This document shows positions 35,291 to 44,428 of a stretch of 64,000 bases of DNA, one piece after another. Position numbers and translations under genes: made by a program. Source of the stretch: CAVPCZ01 sp963779225 (lineage in GTDB: Bacteria > Bacteroidota > Ignavibacteria > UBA10030 > UBA6906); the NCBI GenBank assembly GCA_963779225.1, contig CAVZWW010000003.1, positions 2,480,001 through 2,544,000 of the forward strand, written 5' to 3'. The notes under the pieces are model-generated. The model searched no databases and was not told the origin of the DNA. It saw nothing but the letters and a program-made list of their open reading frames with translations. The stretch's first letter is position 1. Each line of letters begins with the position of its first letter.

Positions 35291-37345
35291 TTACCGGCGC
35301 AGGGCATCGCTTCGAATGACGACCGATTGCCACGAACGAATGAATGCCGCAAGATCTTTTCGTTCAGCGGCGCCGAGCCGTCTGTGCTCCGGTGAACCTA
35401 TTCCCCATGAGGGCATGGGCGTGCCGTGACGGCCGAGCGTGATGGTGGCAAGCAGGTAACCGTTTGTTGCGGCTCCGAGGAACTCCTGATTGTGCAGGGC
35501 GGGCGCCTTCTTTCCCTCTCCGGACTCACCATGACATTCCGCACACAGTTCCCGAAAGAGCTTCTTCCCGGTTGTGGGATTCCCGGCGCCGGCGCCGGCG
35601 GGGAGAAAGTCGGGACGTGGAGCTGTGCGCATGTATGCGACGATATCACTGACTTCGGCTGTGTTGAGTTTCCTCCCCGCCCGTGCCTGGCTCGTCCACC
35701 CGAACATGGGCGTATGTTCCCGTCCGCGTGCGATGGTCCCGAACAGAAACCCGTCCGTCGCAGCGTCCAGAAAATCCCGGTTCAAGATCGCGGGTCCGAG
35801 ATCCCCTTCGCCGTATCTGCCGTGACAGCGACTGCAGAGAAGATAGAAGAGTGAGTCGCCACGGACGGGATCGCCCCGGACGGAGCCGCCCCTGAAAGGT
35901 ATCGCCGATTCAGACTGAACCGGTTTCGTCCGCAGGCTCCGCAGAAATGCAAGAAGATTCCCCAGTTCCCGGTCGCTCAAACGGCTCCAACCCGGCATGG
36001 CCGTGTTGGAACGACCCTTAACGATTGTCTCCAGCAGAAACCGGTCACCGGCCGCGGAAAGAAAGTCGGCATTGCTGATTCCTTTTGCCAGATCGCCTGC
36101 ACCCCTGGCACCGTGGCAGGTGGCACACAGGCGGTTGAACGTGTCCTCTCCCTCTGACCTTGAGGAACCCGCCCGACTGATGCCGTCAAGTGGACGGACG
36201 GGGGGTCGCCATCTCCGGAGTGTGCCGGCAATTTCACGCAGTTCCGTCTCCTGAAGTTGAGATACCCGTGATGACCAGGACGCCATCATCCTTCCCCCTC
36301 TGCCTTCCACCATCGTGAGAAGCAGGTAATCATCCGAGGCAACTGACTGCAAGTCCTCATTGGCAAGTGAGGGGACGCCAAACTGAGTGTTTGAATACTC
36401 CCTCCCTTTGCCTTCCCGGCCGTGACAGGCCACACAGTAGAGCGCGTAACCTTCCTTTCCCTCGACGGGAAGGCTGACGCCTTTGAGTTCCTTGATGAGA
36501 GGAAGCGTGAGATACTCGGGGGGAAGCGTCGAGGCGAACAAGCCCCGGAGCGCAATGATCAGGGGTTGAATATCTTCTTCCGGCAGGGCAAACGCCGGCA
36601 TGCTTGATCCAGGCGACACGCCTCCCGGATCCAGAAGGTGGCGGCGCATCCAGTTTGAGATTGTCTGTGGACCGGAGACATGGGAGAAATCAAACGCACG
36701 GAGACTCCTGGATCCCTCGTTTGTGAGGTCCGGGCCAACCGACCCGCCTTTGCCGCGCACCCGGTGGCAGCCAAGGCAACCCTCCCTCCGGAATACCAGT
36801 TTTCCCCTGAGGAGAGCCGGCATGCCGGCCCCGGAGGTATCGAAAATTGCGAGGTGACACCGTCCGCAGGATGATTCGATGGCCTGCAGGGAGACAAACG
36901 GGACATGAAGCAGATCGGGTTGATCCGCGCCACATGATTCCTGCCGGTCGAGCGACTGGCCGATTCCTCCATGGCACACCGTGCAACCGAATCGCTCCGG
37001 CGGGTGGGATTCCAGCAGGATCCCGCTGTGGGCCCGGTAGGGGAGGGAGAGGTCCCACATCCTCCTGTCTTCGATCCCCACATGGCATGAAACACAGCGG
37101 TCCGTCCTCTGTATTGCCGGGATACGGATCTGCCGGACCTCGACAGGATATTCCAGCGCAGACTCTTTCTGGAGTCCCGATAACGCCCGGCCGGCCAGCG
37201 TGTCCCGATACACCTCCTGATAATCCTTCCAGACGTTCTGATCTTCTTCATGCAGAATCGATACTCCAACCAGGCAGAGAAAACAGAACGCCGCGGTGCC
37301 GGCTGCGGCCCGATACCATCGCCTGAGCTGAGCCTCCGTCACCAC
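35291..37345 (-). CDS. Octahaem cytochrome c subunit of a bc-type complex, with four tandem cytochrome c domains
   Basis: This protein has about 684 residues. The GTG start at 37345 (or 37342) overlaps the cytochrome b stop. One N-terminal membrane helix (AAAGTAAFCFLCLVGVSIL) anchors it. Eight CxxCH haem sites are visible: CVSCH, CTVCH, CGRCH, CLGCH, CVACH, CATCH, CSRCH and CAECH. The last four head similar units of roughly 100 residues, each containing a block like NADFLSAAGDRFLLETI and an MPGW-type Met (the likely sixth ligand), so the C-terminal part is four tandem class-I cytochrome c domains. As third gene after Rieske and cytochrome b, it probably replaces cytochrome c1 and carries electrons away from the quinol oxidase site. 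Confidence 0.88.
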   Translation of the reverse strand: MVTEAQLRRWYRAAAGTAAFCFLCLVGVSILHEEDQNVWKDYQEVYRDTLAGRALSGLQKESALEYPVEVRQIRIPAIQRTDRCVSCHVGIEDRRMWDLSLPYRAHSGILLESHPPERFGCTVCHGGIGQSLDRQESCGADQPDLLHVPFVSLQAIESSCGRCHLAIFDTSGAGMPALLRGKLVFRREGCLGCHRVRGKGGSVGPDLTNEGSRSLRAFDFSHVSGPQTISNWMRRHLLDPGGVSPGSSMPAFALPEEDIQPLIIALRGLFASTLPPEYLTLPLIKELKGVSLPVEGKEGYALYCVACHGREGKGREYSNTQFGVPSLANEDLQSVASDDYLLLTMVEGRGGRMMASWSSRVSQLQETELREIAGTLRRWRPPVRPLDGISRAGSSRSEGEDTFNRLCATCHGARGAGDLAKGISNADFLSAAGDRFLLETIVKGRSNTAMPGWSRLSDRELGNLLAFLRSLRTKPVQSESAIPFRGGSVRGDPVRGDSLFYLLCSRCHGRYGEGDLGPAILNRDFLDAATDGFLFGTIARGREHTPMFGWTSQARAGRKLNTAEVSDIVAYMRTAPRPDFLPAGAGAGNPTTGKKLFRELCAECHGESGEGKKAPALHNQEFLGAATNGYLLATITLGRHGTPMPSWGIGSPEHRRLGAAERKDLAAFIRSWQSVVIRSDALRR

Positions 37346-38796
37346 ATGAACTCCCAGTTCGGTCCGCGGAGCCATATTCCGACAATCGTAATGATGATTC
37401 CTCCGGTCAGAGAACATGCAACAAGGGCAAAGACCCCCATCTTGGTGGATGTGGTCGACCGCAAGACCAGCCATGACCAGATTCCGTACAAAGCGGCCAG
37501 TATACTCCCGGGATTTGCGATTAGAGCGAGAACGGCCGGCGCGTTCCGGGTCCACTGCCACCCCACGCCAATCGCGATGGCCATGGTCCCGACAGTCATG
37601 ACCAGCGCAGCAAGCACGGACAGGATCACGATTTTCCTCCCTTGCGCCCCGCCAAACCAGTGCCCGGTCCCTTTCCCGTCGTGGTCCACGAAGGGAACAG
37701 CTATCAAAGCCAGAAGCAACAGCACCGGGACCAGAACCCCGCCCGTGAAGGAAGAATAGGAAACAAGTTCCTGGACACCAAGAAAATACCAGGGAGATTT
37801 TGCCGGGTTCTCGGGCATGGAAATATCGGCGGGAGCCAGGAACGGTGCGTCGACGAGAAGGGCGGAAAGCATGAGTGCCGCCAGCACAAGAAGTAGGACG
37901 GCTCCTTCCGCCCAGAGGGCGGTGGGCCAGCTCAACACGGTGTGCTCCCGGCGCAGTTTTGCCTCTCGCAGCTCGGCAGGGTCGACTATCCCCTGTGCTT
38001 CCAGGACAAGATCATCCGCTTCGGCGGGGATGGCAAGGCCATCACTCTTGCGTATTCTCCAGAAATGTACGCCGATGAGAATGATGGTGGTGATCGGGAG
38101 AACGACTACGTGCAGTAAATAGAACCGCGTGAGTGCATCCTGGCCGACGCCATCACCGCCCAGGAGGAGGCGGCGCACGAATCCCCCGGGATCAACAAAC
38201 GCCGTGATGCCGAAGAGATCCGTCAGTTCCCGCGTGGATGCGACGATGTTGGATGCTATCGTGACGGCCCAGAATGCGAGCTGGTCCCAGGGAAGCAGGT
38301 ATCCGCTGAAGCTGAACAGAATGGTCATACAAAACAGGAGGATGCCGACCAGCCAGTTCACCCTGCGCGTCCCGGTGTATGCTGATGTGAAAAGGACTCT
38401 TAAGAGGTGGAGGACAACCACCGCCACCATTCCGTGTGCACCCCACCGGTGAATGTTCCTGATGTACCTTCCACCCGTGACAACCGTGGAGATATCTTTG
38501 ACCGACCCGTAGGCCTGTTCGACGGAGGGAACATAGTAGACCATCAGGAGCACACCGGTGAAGAGGAGTATCAGAAAGAGGGAGAAGGACATGACGCCCA
38601 GCCCGAGGGTGAAACCCGGACGCAGACTGTACAGATGTGTCCGGGCACTGTGCATATGGAGAAAGAAGTTCCTGGAGACGGAATGGGAGCGATCCCGGAT
38701 GGATGTCCGCTCAGCTTTTACACGGCGCAGAACGGTCAGTATGGAGTTCAGCGATGCCCGGAGATTTCGCCTGATGATATGATCGCGTGCCGGCAC
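37339..38796 (-). CDS. Cytochrome b (b6 plus subunit IV fused type) of a bc-type complex
   Basis: This 485-residue membrane protein starts at GTG 38796, four bases after the Rieske stop. The haem-ligand pairs are HRWGAHGMVAVVVLH in the second helix and LLHVVVLPITTIILIGVH in the fourth. The Q-site motif usually written PEWY reads SPWYF here (NPAKSPWYFLGVQELV), a form known from some non-canonical bc complexes. The C-terminus extends through extra membrane helices beyond subunit IV. It would oxidise menaquinol at the outer side and recycle electrons through two b haems. Confidence 0.9.
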   Translation of the reverse strand: MPARDHIIRRNLRASLNSILTVLRRVKAERTSIRDRSHSVSRNFFLHMHSARTHLYSLRPGFTLGLGVMSFSLFLILLFTGVLLMVYYVPSVEQAYGSVKDISTVVTGGRYIRNIHRWGAHGMVAVVVLHLLRVLFTSAYTGTRRVNWLVGILLFCMTILFSFSGYLLPWDQLAFWAVTIASNIVASTRELTDLFGITAFVDPGGFVRRLLLGGDGVGQDALTRFYLLHVVVLPITTIILIGVHFWRIRKSDGLAIPAEADDLVLEAQGIVDPAELREAKLRREHTVLSWPTALWAEGAVLLLVLAALMLSALLVDAPFLAPADISMPENPAKSPWYFLGVQELVSYSSFTGGVLVPVLLLLALIAVPFVDHDGKGTGHWFGGAQGRKIVILSVLAALVMTVGTMAIAIGVGWQWTRNAPAVLALIANPGSILAALYGIWSWLVLRSTTSTKMGVFALVACSLTGGIIITIVGIWLRGPNWEFMW

Positions 38797-38800
38797 CGGG

Positions 38801-39277
38801 TCACACCCTCAGGACCTGTTCACCCGAAACCCTCTCAGACGTGTCAACGGTGATCTGTCCGTCAGGAGCCAGACCGACCTTCAGCCATGAGAGCGGCTTT
38901 GGTGCCGGTCCATGCAGGACTGTGCCGTGGGGATCGAATGTCGACCCGTGGCAGGGGCATCGGAAGCCGGATCCGGTGGAAGTAATGACGCATCCAAGAT
39001 GGGGGCAGAGAGCAGACACCGCCCTGAAACCTTCGCGGGTCCGGTGGATGAAGATGTTCTTTTCCGGAACAAACGTGAAGGCGTTGAACGGGAAGAGGTC
39101 CGGATTTCCGAGTCTGAGAAGCGTTCGTTCTCTCAGGCTGGAAGGGATGGGGACGCGCAGGAACACCAGCAACGCCGTGATGGCTGCCACGAAAACGGAA
39201 CCCGCCGCCAGTTTTGCGATCGCATCACGTCGTGAAAGTGTCCCGGCCTCGCGTTTACCGTCCTGAAGGGGATTCAT
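38801..39277 (-). CDS. Rieske iron-sulfur protein
   Basis: This protein has about 158 residues, with a twin-arginine-like anchor (LSRRDAIAKLAAGSVFVAAI). The 2Fe-2S ligands sit in CPHLGC and CPCHGS. The start is uncertain: ATG 39277 fits the anchor best, ATG 39391 is possible, and neither has a good ribosome site. It leads the operon Rieske, cytochrome b, octahaem cytochrome. It transfers electrons from quinol to the cytochrome c subunit. Confidence 0.88.
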   Translation of the reverse strand: MNPLQDGKREAGTLSRRDAIAKLAAGSVFVAAITALLVFLRVPIPSSLRERTLLRLGNPDLFPFNAFTFVPEKNIFIHRTREGFRAVSALCPHLGCVITSTGSGFRCPCHGSTFDPHGTVLHGPAPKPLSWLKVGLAPDGQITVDTSERVSGEQVLRV

Positions 39278-39503
39278 GTGCTCTGAAGAAGGTGATTGGT
39301 GACGGCGCAATCCCGCCCGGACTGCGGGCTCGCGGGGGAAGTCCCCCAATGCGTGAAGGGCTTCATTCTGAATATACTGCTTGCTTTCCATAGATGAAAG
39401 AAGGGCGTGTTGGGCAAACACCTGAACGGAGCAGCATATGCCGTTGCTTTTCGAGGGGAAGATTGCGTACTTTGCGAATAGTATTCCTACCCCGGATCCG
39501 ATC

Positions 39504-41834
39504 ATGCGCGCCATCGAAATCTCGCTCACCCTCGTTGTCACTCCTGCCCTTGCAGCGGTTCTCTTTGCGGGTTGTCCTTCCCCCGAGGATCGGCTGGCCA
39601 GGCCCGGCGTGACCGCTGCTACGTACGTCGGCTACAGGGCCTGTGTCGACTGCCACAAGCGTGAATTCAGCCTCTGGAAAACCTCCGATCATGCGCGTGC
39701 CATGGATGTACCGGACGATTCCACCGTGCTTGGTGATTTCGACAACGCCACCTTCACTCAGCATGGTATCACCTCCCGATTTACGAAGAACCATGATGGA
39801 TATTTCGTGCGCACAGAAGGAGAAGATGGAAAGCTGCATGATTACCGGATCAGTTATGTGTTTGGCTACAGGCCCCTTCAACAATACCTGATCCAGTTCC
39901 CGGGAGGCAAGTTGCAGACCCTTCCTCTCTGCTGGGACTCGCGTCCGAAGGAATCCGGGGGACAACGGTGGTTCCACATCTATGGCAACGAGCGCATCCC
40001 CCCGCGTGATATCCTCTTCTGGACGCGCATAGCCCAGAACTGGAACTATATGTGCGCGGAATGCCACTCCACCAACCTCCTCAAGAATTACGACAGGCAG
40101 GAGAGGAAGTATGCCACTTCCTGGACTGACATCTCGGTTGCCTGCGAGGCATGCCACGGTCCGGGGTCGGAGCACGTGGCATGGGCAAATACCATCAGCA
40201 AGGGAGGAAAGCCAGAGGCCGGTGAATTGATGGGGTTAACCGTCCGACTGAAAGATCCGGACCGTGGTACATGGACGATGGATGTGAAGACCGGCAATTC
40301 AACGCGGACGACGCCTCTCAAATCCGATGTTCTCCTGGAAACCTGTGCCCGTTGCCATGTCCGCCGTTCACAACTCCGCGAACCATATGTGCCCGGACAG
40401 CCCCTGATGACCACTCATCTGCCGTCGCTCCTTGAAGAACACCTCTACTTCGCTGACGGGCAGATCATGGACGAGGTTTACGAGTATGGATCCTATAAAC
40501 AGAGCAAGATGTACCAGCGGGGGGTGATCTGCAGCGACTGTCACGAGCCACACAGCATGAAGGTATTCGCACTGGACAACACACTCTGCTACCGCTGCCA
40601 CCTGGCGGAGAAATTCGGTGCGCGCGACCATCATTTCCATAATCCCGATTCAACCGGCGCAAGCTGCATTGACTGTCACATGCCGACACGGACGTACATG
40701 GGTGTCGACGTGCGCCGTGACCACAGCTACCGCATTCCACGTCCGACGTTCACCGAGCGGTTCGGAGTTCCCAACACCTGCAATGCCTGTCACCCCGGAA
40801 AGAGTGTCCGCTGGGCGACGCAGTTCATGACAAAGTGGTATGGCAGGAAGGGCCTGGACACTGCTCATTACGCTGCTGCTCTCCACGCCGGCCGCACAGG
40901 ATCACCTGATGCTCCGGACCTCCTCGCGGGGCTTGCCGGCGATCGCGGCGCTCCGGCGATCGTCCGGGCGACTTCGCTTTCGATGTTGCAGAGATACCCT
41001 GGCGAAGTTGCCGCCGGCGCTATTCGGCGGGCACTGATTGACGGCGAGCCGCTTCTCCGGCTGGGTGCAGTCCAGGCCCTTTCCGTTCTCCCACCGGCCG
41101 AACGATTCTACCAGGCGAAGCACCTGCTGAGAGACGAGCTTCTGGCGGTCCGTGTGGAGGCAACCGGCGCCCTGCTTGATGTTCCACTGACATCACTCCC
41201 GGCGGAAGGGCAAGACCTTCTGGAGAAGGCGATAGCGGAGTACCGCTCGGTCCAGGAGTTCAATGCCGATCACCCGTCCGCCCACATGAACCTCGGGAAC
41301 ATGGCGTTGCGAAACCGGGACTTTGTCACCGCGGAAGCGGAATACCGGGCGGCCATAGATATGGAACCGGCATTCATGCTTACGTACGTGAACCTGGCTG
41401 ATCTGTATCGCGTTAAGGGGGAAGAGCAGAAGGGGGAGCAGGTGCTGAACGATGCCTTGAAGATGAACCCTGACTTTGCCGACGCCCACTATGCATTGGG
41501 ATTACTGATGGTACGACAGAAAAGGGCGTCGGAAGGACTCAGCCATTTGAAGCGCGCCTCCGAGCTGCGTTCCGATGAACCCAACTATGCATATGCCTAC
41601 GCTATCGGGTTGAATTCGACTGGAAGCGCCGCCGGTGCGGTCTCGGTTCTTGAAGAGGCGCTGAAGAAACACCCGTACAGCAGAGACATCCTTTTAGCGC
41701 TTGTGACCATTCAGCGGGATCGCGGAAACCAGGAGGAAGCCCTGCGCCACGCAACATCGCTTGTGCAGTTCTGGCCTCAAGACCCTTCCGTTGCGCGGCT
41801 CTATCAGGATCTGGTAGCGGGCGGGCGCCGGTAG
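39504..41834 (+). CDS. Octahaem cytochrome c lipoprotein with HEAT-like and TPR domains
   Basis: ATG 39504 gives 776 residues with a lipoprotein signal (LFAGC lipobox), so it is anchored at a membrane surface outside the cytoplasm. Eight haem sites are visible: CVDCH, CAECH, CEACH, CARCH, CSDCH, CYRCH, CIDCH and CNACH. A helical HEAT-like stretch (about 470-570) and tandem TPR units (HMNLGNMALRNRDF, YVNLADLYRVKGE, HYALGLLMVRQ) follow. The haem part resembles cytochrome c554-type octahaem proteins found in soil and anaerobic bacteria. It is divergent from the Rieske operon and may be the periplasmic partner or terminal reductase of that complex. The substrate is unknown. Confidence 0.87.
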   Translation: MRAIEISLTLVVTPALAAVLFAGCPSPEDRLARPGVTAATYVGYRACVDCHKREFSLWKTSDHARAMDVPDDSTVLGDFDNATFTQHGITSRFTKNHDGYFVRTEGEDGKLHDYRISYVFGYRPLQQYLIQFPGGKLQTLPLCWDSRPKESGGQRWFHIYGNERIPPRDILFWTRIAQNWNYMCAECHSTNLLKNYDRQERKYATSWTDISVACEACHGPGSEHVAWANTISKGGKPEAGELMGLTVRLKDPDRGTWTMDVKTGNSTRTTPLKSDVLLETCARCHVRRSQLREPYVPGQPLMTTHLPSLLEEHLYFADGQIMDEVYEYGSYKQSKMYQRGVICSDCHEPHSMKVFALDNTLCYRCHLAEKFGARDHHFHNPDSTGASCIDCHMPTRTYMGVDVRRDHSYRIPRPTFTERFGVPNTCNACHPGKSVRWATQFMTKWYGRKGLDTAHYAAALHAGRTGSPDAPDLLAGLAGDRGAPAIVRATSLSMLQRYPGEVAAGAIRRALIDGEPLLRLGAVQALSVLPPAERFYQAKHLLRDELLAVRVEATGALLDVPLTSLPAEGQDLLEKAIAEYRSVQEFNADHPSAHMNLGNMALRNRDFVTAEAEYRAAIDMEPAFMLTYVNLADLYRVKGEEQKGEQVLNDALKMNPDFADAHYALGLLMVRQKRASEGLSHLKRASELRSDEPNYAYAYAIGLNSTGSAAGAVSVLEEALKKHPYSRDILLALVTIQRDRGNQEEALRHATSLVQFWPQDPSVARLYQDLVAGGRR

Positions 41835-41900
41835 ACCGCATTTGCGTGCGCGCAGACGCTATGAACCTGCAGACACCCTGGCGGTGTGCACGTGGAGCGC

Positions 41901-41940
41901 CGGAACGCCAGGACGGGGGGCTCGCGGTCGAGGCGTTCCG
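41901..41940. terminator. Hairpin between convergent genes
   Basis: The arms cggaacgcc (41901-41909) and ggcgttccg (41932-41940) pair perfectly with a 22-base loop, in the gap between the octahaem TPR gene and the convergent acyltransferase gene. Position fits a bidirectional termination point, but no T-run is present. Confidence 0.35.
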
Positions 41941-41970
41941 CGGGTGGCTCTCCCTTCATATCGTCACCCC

Positions 41971-43230
41971 CTATAGCTTCCAGTAGATATGTTTGCGGTT
42001 AAAGTACCTGACGATGAGCCAGAGGCAGCACGTCCAGATTGCCCCCCACAGCATGCCGTTGTAGCCGGACTTATCCAGCAGGAACGCCCTCCACAAAGGG
42101 GAGTCCAGCAGCGATGCCCACTGCAGCAGCGCGTCGTTCGGCTGACCGGCGAATAACGGTTCGATGTGCAGTGCGCGAAAGAAGATCCGCATGATAATTT
42201 GCAGAAAGTATGCGAGGAGCGCGTTTGCCCCGAAGACCTTGAGGGGATACGCCCATTTCTTCCATCCCCGGATGTCAATGGCGTAGTACATCAGGAAGAA
42301 GGTGAACGCGCCCACGCCGGATGCGAACATTGCGTATGAAGCTGTGACATCCGGTTTGTTGAAGCAGAGTTCCGTGGCGCCGGTGTGGAGTCCGGCAGTG
42401 TGCAGGGCGATTCCGGCGAGGGTGAAGACAACGCCAATGAGGATCGCCGTGCGGGTGATTTCCATCCGCCTGCCTCCTGCAACCGCCTCCCCGAGCAGGA
42501 CTCCGATCATCGTCATGACGCCGTACGATATTGAAACCCACGGCCGGCAATGGAGCGTGAGCGGTTTGGCCCAACTTCCGTGAACCTGGGAAATGGTCCA
42601 GAATGGCGCGGGGGTGTCTCCGAAATGAAGCCACCAGGCGAAATAGTGAGACATGACCATGTGAAAAACGAGCAATCCAGCGATCGCCGCCCATCGGCCC
42701 GGCCTGGAGAGTTTCATGCTCGCTGCTCCCATGAAGTATGCCACACCGATAGCCTGCAGGATACCCCACCACCAGGAGAGTCCGAGAATGAGACTGATAT
42801 ATACTACGCCCGCGAGTATTAACATGACCGTCCTGACGAGGACATGACGCCACCATTCCCTTCCACGGCGTCCCTTGCTCAGGGGTATGGCGATCCCGAC
42901 GATGAAAACGAAGAACGGCGCCACGAGATCGGTAACCGTGAGGCCTATATTCTTCAGGCCGCCCTCCGGCAGTTGCGTGATCTGCTCGTCGGGCAAACCT
43001 GAGCTCTTTTTCTCCTCGACAAGTCTCTCCCATCCCGCTTCTGCGTGGTTCCATGTGGAAACGGGGAGGCTTCCGAACCATGACATTGTCTGGGGAAGAG
43101 GTTTATAGCCCTCTGCTGCAACGGCGATGACAAAGACCATCAGCAGGATCGTGAGCCCGCGAAATGCATCAACGGATTCAACACGCAGGCGGGGAAGTCG
43201 GGGAGCAGTTTCGGGTGGTTGGTTGGGCAT
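41971..43230 (-). CDS. Heparan-alpha-glucosaminide N-acetyltransferase-like membrane protein (DUF5009-like)
   Basis: This protein has about 419 residues. ATG 43230 follows AAGGTG by seven bases; in-frame sequence upstream is unsupported. The N-terminal RVESVDAFRGLTILLMVFV and about ten membrane helices match the HGSNAT/NagX family (SLSKGRRGREWWRHVLVRT, then LGLSWWWGILQAIGVAYFMG). Members acetylate amino sugars across a membrane or are orphan transporters. A decayed relative of the same fold lies at 56934-57300. Confidence 0.85.
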   Translation of the reverse strand: MPNQPPETAPRLPRLRVESVDAFRGLTILLMVFVIAVAAEGYKPLPQTMSWFGSLPVSTWNHAEAGWERLVEEKKSSGLPDEQITQLPEGGLKNIGLTVTDLVAPFFVFIVGIAIPLSKGRRGREWWRHVLVRTVMLILAGVVYISLILGLSWWWGILQAIGVAYFMGAASMKLSRPGRWAAIAGLLVFHMVMSHYFAWWLHFGDTPAPFWTISQVHGSWAKPLTLHCRPWVSISYGVMTMIGVLLGEAVAGGRRMEITRTAILIGVVFTLAGIALHTAGLHTGATELCFNKPDVTASYAMFASGVGAFTFFLMYYAIDIRGWKKWAYPLKVFGANALLAYFLQIIMRIFFRALHIEPLFAGQPNDALLQWASLLDSPLWRAFLLDKSGYNGMLWGAIWTCCLWLIVRYFNRKHIYWKL

Positions 43231-43783
43231 ATCGAAACACCTTAGATTACACTGGGTGGCCTTCACTATAACGTCAAGAAGAATCATGAAAGAAGCAATC
43301 GCGGCTTCGCGTGAGCTTGACTTTGGCGACGCCTGAGTCTATATTGCCGCCATAACGCTGAACCCGTTCTACCGGGTAGAGTCCTCCAACACTGTTCACC
43401 TTTTGAGAGGCGGATGATGCTTCGCCGCAGAAGGACACTGTGCCGGCACGCTGCACGATCTCTCTTCCTTCGATCTCCTGGTTGCTCTTTCCCCTCTGCT
43501 CCGATGCCTGCCTACAGAGATTTTTTGCCCCACCTGGCCGGAATCCTGATTTGGCAGACCATGCCTTTTCATGCTGAGCAATGTTCCACCAGGTGGATCC
43601 AGCATTCATGGTTGGGCAAACGGTCGGCCGTTGCAGCGTCCTGGAGAGGCCCGACGAAGAAGGGAGGGGAGATGTGTACCAGGCTGAAGGACAGAGGCTG
43701 AACCGATCGCAACCGGAGAATATGCTCTCGAGGCAGACGTGGTGCAAAGCAGTTGTGACAACAACAAGTCGATGGGAGGGACA
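43231..43783. other. 553-base region without a supported gene
   Basis: This stretch separates the acyltransferase gene from the small lipoprotein gene. I see only short open frames without ribosome sites and a small hairpin with arms acccg and cgggt near 43360. It probably holds divergent control sequences. No promoter close to consensus was identified. Confidence 0.4.
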
Positions 43784-44242
43784 ATGAACAACATGCGGCT
43801 GTTCCACACGTTGCTAATTCTTGTGATCCTGGTGACCGCGGGCTGCAAGAAAGACGAAAATCCGACATCTCCTCCCGGCGGCGCAATCCCGGCGGAATTC
43901 GTCGGTACCTGGATACCGCAGTCGGCGACCGTGAACGGTGCGCCGACGCCTGTCGCCACTGCACTCGAATTCGTTCAGGGTGCAACGACAGCGAGATACG
44001 TGTTCAGTGCCAGCGGGATCTTCACCTACTCGGAGTTGAATGGCACGGGCACCGTCCTCTACACGAACGCCGGAACCTTCTCAGTAACAGGACAGGCGTT
44101 CGCCGTCAGCGTGACTACAGAAAACGGGCAACCCGTAAGTCCCCCGGTCGCCATCAACGGAACCTGGGCGATATCAGGAAACCAGTTTGTGATGACGTAT
44201 CAGGTGGGTGGAACAAATCTGGTGGTGACGATGACCAAATAA
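43784..44242 (+). CDS. Small lipoprotein, lipocalin-like
   Basis: This 152-residue protein starts at ATG 43784, after GGGAGGG. It has a lipobox (LVTAGC) followed by a linker (KKDENPTSPPGG) and a compact beta-rich domain beginning FVGTWIPQSATVNG, with GTWAISGNQFVMTYQ near the end. This layout resembles lipocalin-like or DUF5004-type lipoproteins of the Bacteroidota. No function can be assigned. Confidence 0.75.
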   Translation: MNNMRLFHTLLILVILVTAGCKKDENPTSPPGGAIPAEFVGTWIPQSATVNGAPTPVATALEFVQGATTARYVFSASGIFTYSELNGTGTVLYTNAGTFSVTGQAFAVSVTTENGQPVSPPVAINGTWAISGNQFVMTYQVGGTNLVVTMTK

Positions 44243-44428
44243 TCTTTGCGGCTCACCGCCGGCTGCCTGGCGGGCTCATCGCGTGAAACCCGGTGCAGCC
44301 TCCGGACGCGACTCCTGTGAACTGCCGCATGCCCGGGCCGCCGCATTGCCTGGACCGCCGGTTGTATGAACAGCCGTATGGCCTGTACCGGCGGTTCCAG
44401 GGATCGAAGCATTTTGGCAACAGGTGAT

